A stretch of 64,000 nucleotides of DNA from Litoditis marina. Lineage: Eukaryota; Nematoda; Chromadorea; Rhabditida; Rhabditidae. Within the stretch, counting starts at the first letter, position 1, and each line of letters begins with the position of its first letter. The stretch spans positions 18,024,859-18,088,858 of the forward strand of contig OZ038437.1 of NCBI GenBank assembly GCA_964036275.1. Direction: 5' to 3'. Positions 57,926-64,000 of this stretch are shown piece after piece. The translations under genes were made by a program, and so were the position numbers. Below the pieces are notes generated by a model. That model saw only the letters and a program-made list of their open reading frames with translations. It was not told where the DNA came from and did no database searches.

Positions 57926-58301
57926 ACGTTTGATTTGTTCGATTGCCATGCAAAGTGTTCTCTGCTCTACATGAACATGGGTGTCATGTGTTGTTCCAAA
58001 TAGTGATCACGAGATCAAAATCTAATTACATGCAGTTATACTCATTCTCTACCATAATTTGTGCTTTGTGGAAGATTTTTGCTTATTTATATAAAAACGA
58101 AAGCATTTCGAAATCGAAAAATACACGTTTTCATTTGAACTGCAGGAAACTTGCATAAATGAAGAAAGTGCAACAAAAAAGACGATTGTATTACCACTTC
58201 ATGCCTGATGCCCTATTATCTCGCTAATACAGTTGATGTTTATTGATTTTCTTGCATATTTTCTGTTTTCTACAGGTAATCCTCGAATGCACTGGGAGAC
58301 A

Positions 58302-61300
58302 ATGAAGGCTACTCTATATCTGGACGATGGCTCTACTTTCGAGGGACAAATGTTCGGCGCCACAAAGAGTGTTGTAGGAGAAATTGGTATACAATTGTCA
58401 TTTTCAATTTTTTCTATTGTAATTTGTAATTGACGCATTTCCGATGTAAAGTTTGTAAAGTACCACTTTACTTCTTTCATGGAGTGTGCACAGAGAGTAT
58501 TATCAAACCGCTCAGCAATGAGGTTAATTAATCCTTTAAAAAAACTTGTGGGTCACAGAAGACCAAGTTTTTCTCAAGTTCCCTGAGAAGTGGGCCCGTT
58601 TTACGATGGTTTTTGACCGTTTGAAAAGGACGATTATGTGGTACATTCCAAACGCTTCAGTCCTTTGAACTGCAATACATTATTCAATTGCAGTTTAAAG
58701 GACCGCTGACACGGGATTGGTACACATAATCGTCCTGCTTTAACCAAGTGTTGGCCATTCTTGTGTTGGAAATTTCATTTTCCGTTCACATTATTGCTAT
58801 TTCAGTCTTCCAAACGGGTATGGTGGGCTATGTGGAGTCGTTGACTGACCCCAGTTACGCTGACCAACTCCTCACTTTGACCTACCCTCTGATCGGAAAC
58901 TATGGGGTGGCCAGCACGGATCTGGTAGACTGTTTTGGACTACCAGCCGGCTTCGAGTCGGATAGAATTTGGCCCGCCGCACTAATTGTTGACAGGTTGG
59001 TTCATACTACAAACTACAGTAAAATTGTGAAAATAGTCAGGTAATATGAAAAAAAAACCTAGCTTTTCGTCAATGTTGGGAAAGTTAGCTGACTTTGGAA
59101 CCATGTACTAACACGGTGTGAACGCTGATAGGGAACGGCCTAACGTAAAAATTGGAAAAACCTAAAACCGCTTCGTAGAGCATCCGCGTTGCGGTAATTG
59201 CGAATAGAGCACGAAAACAGTAAAAATTTAAATCAGTGATATGCAAATCAAGGCTTCTGTACATAGATTCTTGGCTAGCGCGCCGAGACCAGGGATCCAT
59301 TTGATTTGTGCGGGCCAAACTGGCAGCGCGCCAATAGTGATGGTCAGCCGTAAAACCAGGGAAATGAAATCGCGGTTCGTTTGAGAAGCGTTCATACCGT
59401 GCTAACAAAGGGTGAGATAGAATTTGGCCCGCGGTCGTCGATAGGTTGGTTACAAATAAAAAATTTGGGAACATTCAGTTAGTTCTAGGGATTTCTACGT
59501 GAACTTCGGGTTTCCTTAGTGACGAATTTTTTCAAAAATTTTATTTTCATCTCCTTTCGGAAAGCCGCTGTTTGACCGCTGAATAGGTGCTTGCTTAGAT
59601 CAGTGTCTAATCGCTAGTTCACACGCCATTGTGAACAATGCTAGTTTGTATTCTCCAACGTATTCATATGATAGGCGATTTTAAGACAATCTTTCACAAT
59701 AATTGTTCCCATTAACCGGTATGCGGTATCTTTGCGCATGCAATTTCATGTTAATCGGTATTACTACTTGCACGTGACTTCTCGTGTTAACCCATCTTCA
59801 CTTACACGTGTTTTTCCACGTAACCGATATTTTCACTTGCAGAATCTGCGCGGACGCTGAACATAGTCATTGGGAGGCCGTGCAATCGTTGAGTGACTAC
59901 CTGAAAAAGGCCGGAATTCCCGGTTTATCGGGAATTGATATTCGAATGCTCACAAAGAAGATCAGAGAACAGGGAACCATGAAAGCTAAGGTTGGTTTGT
60001 TGGTTAACAAGGGGTTGTTTCTCTAAATGACGGAAAAGCGCGAAAACGGGGCTTTTCTTCTGGTGAAGTTCGGGAAAGTTGTTCTCTATTACGAATACAG
60101 ACCAAGGGAAACAGGCAACTGGCAACCACAAAGGCTAAGCTTGGTTTTCACATGATTAACCAAAAACAAACAAAACGAGTTTTTCCATTCAATGAATGCA
60201 TGTATTCAAACAGTTCACAAGCAGTGTATTGTGTATTACATATTTATGGTTTTGATTATGTACATCTGTCGTTTCAGTTGATCATCGAAAGTGACGATGC
60301 TAGCAAATACGTGTATAGGGACATCAACGAACAGAATCTTGTGGCTGCTGTGTCGAGAAAGGTATGTTTTTCTTTTCAATTCTCTTGTTAAACTTTATGA
60401 ATTTACATTTGATCTTTTCCGGAAAGGCGGAAAGTGAGCTGGTTTTTCGGAAAATTTCCTCCTCTTTTGTTACATTCTCCTTACTGGACAATTTTCATCA
60501 CAGACAAAGTTCCCCTTGAAGTTCCAAGATGTCGGTAACTCGGAAATTTGTTTTTAATAAATATTTATAATGCCCTCCTCATTCCTCACCCTTATTTGAT
60601 TCTAGTGCCCTGAGACGTTTGGTTCTAAAAGTGGAAGTATTTGTTTACTGTATGTATACGGTTGTTTCCTGCAAATGCATTATTTTCAATTCAAATACAT
60701 TTATTCCCGCCTAATTTCAGAGCCCTGAGACCTTCGGTTCTGGTGACGTCACAATTCTGGCGGTCGACTGTGGACTGAAGAACAACCAGATCAGATGTCT
60801 AGCCAGCCGGGGGGTCGTTGTCAAAGTGGTTCCCTGGGACCACCCGATCGATACCGAGAAAGGTAACCAAGTAACCACACGGCAGTTCAAAACAACCTTG
60901 CGCGCTGCAATGCGAAAGTAGTGGTACGGTCGTTTTAATCTGGCGCGCGTTTGAACTGCTCCATTCAGGATTTGACCGCGCGCGCGTCTCTCACGCGAGC
61001 GGTTAGTCCCTGACTCCGGCAAATTGCGGCAAATTCACCGGTTTGAACGAAAAACTTCGGTCGGTTCTCTGATTATCTCTGATTAGCCCTCTACGCGAGC
61101 GGTCGCGTCGCGTCAAGTGACTGCCATCACAACAACGAATGCTTATAACGTAACACCGTGACCAGGAACCTTATGCGAAAGTTCATATCCATGTCGTGGA
61201 AAACTATGGAATTTAACGTATTCTAGTTGATCATTGAGTTATCTTCTGAATAATAGGCAGATGTTCTGAGCGTTCAACAGATTCTGAGATGGTGAAAGAA

Positions 61301-63558
61301 TGTTTTTTGAAGAGAAGGGAGATCATCTTCTTTTTCTAAATACAAACATCGGTGGAAATTTGGTTTATACTTGGACTGTATTGTAGAATGTTATTTTGGA
61401 ATACTTGTGTATCTCACAAATGAAGAACAATATATATATATATATATATTCCGAATTCTCTTATTCCAGACTACGACGGTCTATTCCTTTCAAACGGTCC
61501 AGGTGACCCGGAAGTCTGTGCTCCCCTCGTCAACCGGCTGTCAGCAGTGTTGGCGGCTGGCACGAAGCCAGTATTCGGAATCTGTCTCGGACATCAACTG
61601 ATGTCAAGGGCGGTTGGGGCTGAGACCTTCAAGTTGAAGTGAGTTGGCCTTATGTTTTGGGCCAGAAAAGAGAAAAATACTGTTACTTTCAAGTGCATAC
61701 AAGCTCAATGGTTGGAGGAGGGGTGATGTAGATACTTTTAGTTTTTAATTGCACAAAATAGAGAGATAGAGAGAGAGAGAGGGGTGGTGGAATGAGGGAT
61801 AGAATTAGAGAGAGGGAAGAAAGAGCTAGATAATGAGTGGAGTGAAGCTAGAAGGAGAGCGGAAAGGTATCTCGTTGCAATAATCAAAGTCTTTTGAAAA
61901 GTAGTTTTTACACAATGTTCAATGAGTTCAATCGATTACAAATACATACATTTCAAACATAAATATTTGACATATACATACATTATACATATTATACATT
62001 CTCTATTTCAGGTACGGTAACCGCGGTCACAACCAGCCATGCACCCACGAGGGAACGGGACGGTGTTTCATCACCTCGCAGAACCACGGATTCGCGGTAG
62101 ATGCCGGCACGTTGCCGGCAGGCTGGAGGGCCCTATTCACCAACGAGAATGACAAGACGAATGAGGGAATTGTGCACAGGGAGAAGCCTTTCTTCAGGTA
62201 GATTTGTGTCAGTTAAGCTGTCGAATTAGTATAAAAGTCCAGTAAGCGGACTGCTTTTTCGCTATTCAAACGTTTCGAGGTTTGGTATAGTGTAAACCTA
62301 TCGAATATGATTATGGTTAAATAGGTTTGGGAAAAAATAGGTCGAATGGTTCTGAGAATAGGAGAAACTAGAAACCGTTCTTCAGATAAGTTGTTTTGGG
62401 CTTTTTCCGTCGATCTCCCTAAATAGCTAAATAGGTGACTATTCAGTTAGCTTCTAGTATAAGAGGTATAGTCTGTTTCACGCAACAATAGCCCTCTACA
62501 GTAAGTTTGCGAATCTTTCAAGCAAATTTCTGATATCTTCTAGGAAAGAAAAATAGTTCAAACTTTGTGATTTTGTTCTCCACATTGGTTAACACGAGCC
62601 TAGAAAACAGTGAATCTGAAAGTTCGTCTGTTTAATAGATAAACAGCCTTGAATATTCGAAAGAATACTGTAGAAAGTCATCGATTGGTGAAACGGAGTA
62701 TAGGGTGGGATAGTAGTGTGGCTTTTAATTATCATTACTAAATGTGAGAATCTCAATAAGTATATAAAATCAATATATGAATAAATCTGCCCCGGTGTTC
62801 CAGTGTCCAGTTTCACCCGGAACACACGGCTGGTCCGACGGACTGCGAATTTCTTTTCGACGTATTCGTGGACGCAGTTCGCAAGGCAAAGAAGGGAGAC
62901 AAGTTCAAGTGGGTAGAGTTGTCTCGGACACTTTTCAGTAGTATTGGAGTGTTTTTGAAATAAATTAACAAATTTCACTGTTTTGATGAAGATGAGGTCT
63001 TACTATTCCTAATGAACAAGTTTCGTTTTGCGTGAGTGTTGAGTATTCTGGCGCAAGTTTGTAGAAGTTTGTTGGAAAAATACCTCTTTCCTATTCGTGA
63101 GTTCTGGCAAGGCGGTTATCTCTGGGTTTCCTGGTAAGGCGATGGGTGTGATCACGGTGTAGTAGTTTAGTTGTAAAAAAAACTTGTAGTTTTGATGATT
63201 ATTCGTGGATGTTACACTCAGTTTTCTCGGTTTCTCGTGTGCATGTTTTTCCAAAAATAAATAGAAAATGAGCATGACTAGTGCCTAAATTTTGACGGAT
63301 TACACAACCACCAGGGTGATTAACCAGAAACAGCCCGGTTGTTTTTGTAAATAAAGTTTGGTTGGTCCTGGAAGGCAATTCGGTTGCTTATGTGATTGGC
63401 CCTAAATTGTTTCTATTTCCAGCATCGATTCGATGATTTCGGAGCAGATTCGCTTCGATTGTGTGTACGAAGTTAGAGAACAGAAGAAGGTGTTGGTGCT
63501 TGGCTCGGGAGGTCTGACTATCGGACAGGCGGGAGAGTTCGACTACTCTGGGGCTCAG
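58302..63558 (+). CDS. CAD: CAD: glutamine amidotransferase domain and start of carbamoyl-phosphate synthetase (3' partial)
   Basis: Exons: 58302-58386, 58806-58995, 59843-59990, 60278-60361, 60721-60862, 61470-61638, 62012-62197, 62804-62908, 63423-63558; 1245 nt, 415 codons in one closed frame. The product is the N-terminal glutaminase part of the multifunctional enzyme for the first three steps of de novo pyrimidine synthesis. Motifs match animal [70 protein letters not shown], nucleophile Cys255 in [19 protein letters not shown] [18 protein letters not shown], and [11 protein letters not shown] with His339/Glu341 completing the triad. The last exon crosses the linker into the synthetase domain ([20 protein letters not shown]). 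A second in-frame ATG lies 15 nt upstream (58287). An acceptor at 58275 just before both suggests a 5'UTR intron. ATP-grasp, dihydroorotase and transcarbamylase parts must lie beyond the window. Confidence 0.96.
58621..58743 (-). mobile_element. TTAA-flanked MITE, copy 7
   Basis: Left flank TTGA (decayed), right TTAA; the inner half is inverted relative to the other copies. CAD intron 1. Confidence 0.75.
59108..59406. mobile_element. Inverted-repeat element in CAD intron 2
   Basis: Ends ACACGGTGTGAACGCT and AGCGTTCATACCGTG, with CTAAC on both sides as a possible short duplication. A decayed copy of the CAD exon-2 edge follows immediately. Confidence 0.55.
59407..59455 (+). pseudogene. Decayed copy of CAD exon 58806-58995 edge
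   Basis: GATAGAATTTGGCCCGCGGT...GATAGGTTGGTT repeats the real GATAGAATTTGGCCCGCCGC...GACAG|GTTGGT, directly after the inverted-repeat element. Confidence 0.8.
60099..60162 (+). pseudogene. Decayed copy of CAD exon 59843-59990 edge
   Basis: AGGGAAACAGGCAAC...AAAGGCTAAGCTTGGTTT matches the real CAGGGAACCATGAAAGCTAAG|GTTGGTTT, with the donor GT changed to CT. Confidence 0.65.
60585..60640 (+). pseudogene. Decayed copy of CAD exon 60721-60862 start with acceptor
   Basis: TTGATTCTAG then TGCCCTGAGACGTTTGGTTC repeats the real TAATTTCAG then AGCCCTGAGACCTTCGGTTC 119 bp downstream. Confidence 0.8.
60883..60966. mobile_element. Small GC-rich inverted repeat
   Basis: GCAGTTCAAA...GCGCGC pairs with GCGCGCGTTTGAACTGC about 55 bp later, followed by CGCGCGCG. 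It lies in the CAD intron after exon 60721-60862; GC-rich against an AT-rich background. Confidence 0.45.
61755..61865 (+). repeat. GA-rich tract
   Basis: GAGAGAGAGAG and GAAGG-rich purine sequence in the CAD intron after exon 61470-61638. Confidence 0.8.
62465..62702 (+). mobile_element. TATAGTCTGTTTCACGC-ended MITE, full copy
   Basis: 238 bp, ends TATAGTCTGTTTCACGCAAC and inverted TATACTCCGTTTCACCAATC. CAD intron after exon 62012-62197. A single TA-MITE end (TCAGTTAGCTTCTAGTATA) lies just before it at 62441-62460. Confidence 0.75.
63294..63401 (-). mobile_element. GGCCAAT-ended short MITE, GGTTG-iterated type
   Basis: 108 bp, with the right end GGTTGCTTATGTGATTGGCC and a diverged left end GACGGATTACACAACCACC. 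The 9-bp flanks CTAAATTTT and CTAAATTGT differ at one base. It ends 21 nt before CAD exon 63423. Confidence 0.7.
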
Positions 63559-63719
63559 GTACTCTTAATAACAATAATAATAATAATAATAATAATAACT
63601 ACTTTCTGAATTCAATTTCAAAAAAAAGGGAAAGGATAGTACCGGTCAACACTTTTTTCACCACAGATTGCGGCTACAATGAAAATGAACGAAGTGAGAA
63701 CAATTGACCATTGTACAAC

Positions 63720-63992
63720 GGTGAATTCTATATCTAACCGGGTTTTTAGGTAACCTAACCCTTTTTGGTAACCTATTTTTCAGGTTACCTCACTAGGTAA
63801 CCGGTTGGTAACCTGAAGTGAAAAACCGGTTACCTGTTTTTCTAACGCAAAATGTTGTTTTTACCGTTAGTTTGAACGGTAACCGGATTTCAGTTTCAGG
63901 TTACTTCCAGGTTACCTACCAAGGTTACCTGAAAAAAGGTTACCAAAAAAGGGTTAGGTTACCTGAAAACCCGGTTAGTTGTAGAATTGGCC
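63720..63992 (-). mobile_element. GGCCAATTC-ended MITE, GGTTACC-iterated type, copy 2
   Basis: 273 bp, ends GGTGAATTCTATATCTAACC and GGTTAGTTGTAGAATTGGCC, flanked by TTGTACAAC (63711-63719) and TTGTACAA at the window edge (63993-64000). It lies in the CAD intron after exon 63423-63558. Confidence 0.92.
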
Positions 63993-64000
63993 TTGTACAA

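Larger units (their letters stand above)
53062..58301. other. Spacer between the ankyrin and CAD genes
   Basis: TA-MITEs, diverged ~300-bp units, one GGTTACC element and CT tracts; 55900-57650 is AT-rich with nothing recognised. The CAD promoter should lie near its end, but no clear element is visible. Confidence 0.55.

Overview
This is a eukaryotic and almost certainly invertebrate-animal nuclear genome window. All protein-coding signal is on the + strand, cut into short exons (22-237 nt) bounded by GT...AG, with acceptors usually ending TTTCAG and donors such as GTNGGT. Introns and spacers are packed with MITE-like inverted-repeat elements, tRNA-like elements, microsatellites and one Penelope-like retroelement fragment. 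A CAD-type (fused pyrimidine-synthesis) gene and an ankyrin/SAM gene fit a metazoan. I cannot name the species or phylum.

Layout. (1) 319-6285: last nine exons of a large GTPase-family gene (5' end outside the window). (2) 7013-23158: a complete tandem paralogue, 22 exons, 885 codons, with G-domain, cysteine/histidine-rich module and helical tail. Exon lengths and phases match gene 1 except for one extra ~2 kb intron. (3) 23.2-31.8 kb: gene-poor, with MITEs, CT/TA microsatellites, a Penelope-like reverse transcriptase fragment and a hammerhead-ribozyme-like motif. (4) 31842-36918: an unrecognised seven-exon gene for a 264-residue protein with a C-terminal membrane anchor. (5) 38955-53061: an ankyrin-repeat protein ending in a SAM-like domain, at least 18 exons plus a probable micro-exon. 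(6) 53.1-58.2 kb: spacer with decayed tandem units. (7) 58302-63558: the first nine exons of CAD (glutaminase domain and the start of the carbamoyl-phosphate synthetase domain), running out of the window. Reading frames of genes 2, 3 and 5 close exactly across every proposed junction, which is the main support for the models.

The genes do not form a pathway. The unusual part is the non-coding architecture. Short inverted-repeat elements of at least eight families are present. One group has GGCCAATT-like ends, 9-bp target duplications and interiors built from one short motif iterated in both orientations (GGTTACC, GGTTCGG or GGTTGCA). Several elements end only 13-26 nt before functional 3' splice sites. 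Many introns also hold decayed copies of the neighbouring exon edge together with its splice site, as if exon-intron borders were being duplicated in tandem. A ~130-bp TA-flanked MITE family occurs about 23 times between 23.8 and 54.2 kb and is absent as whole copies from the GTPase and CAD loci.
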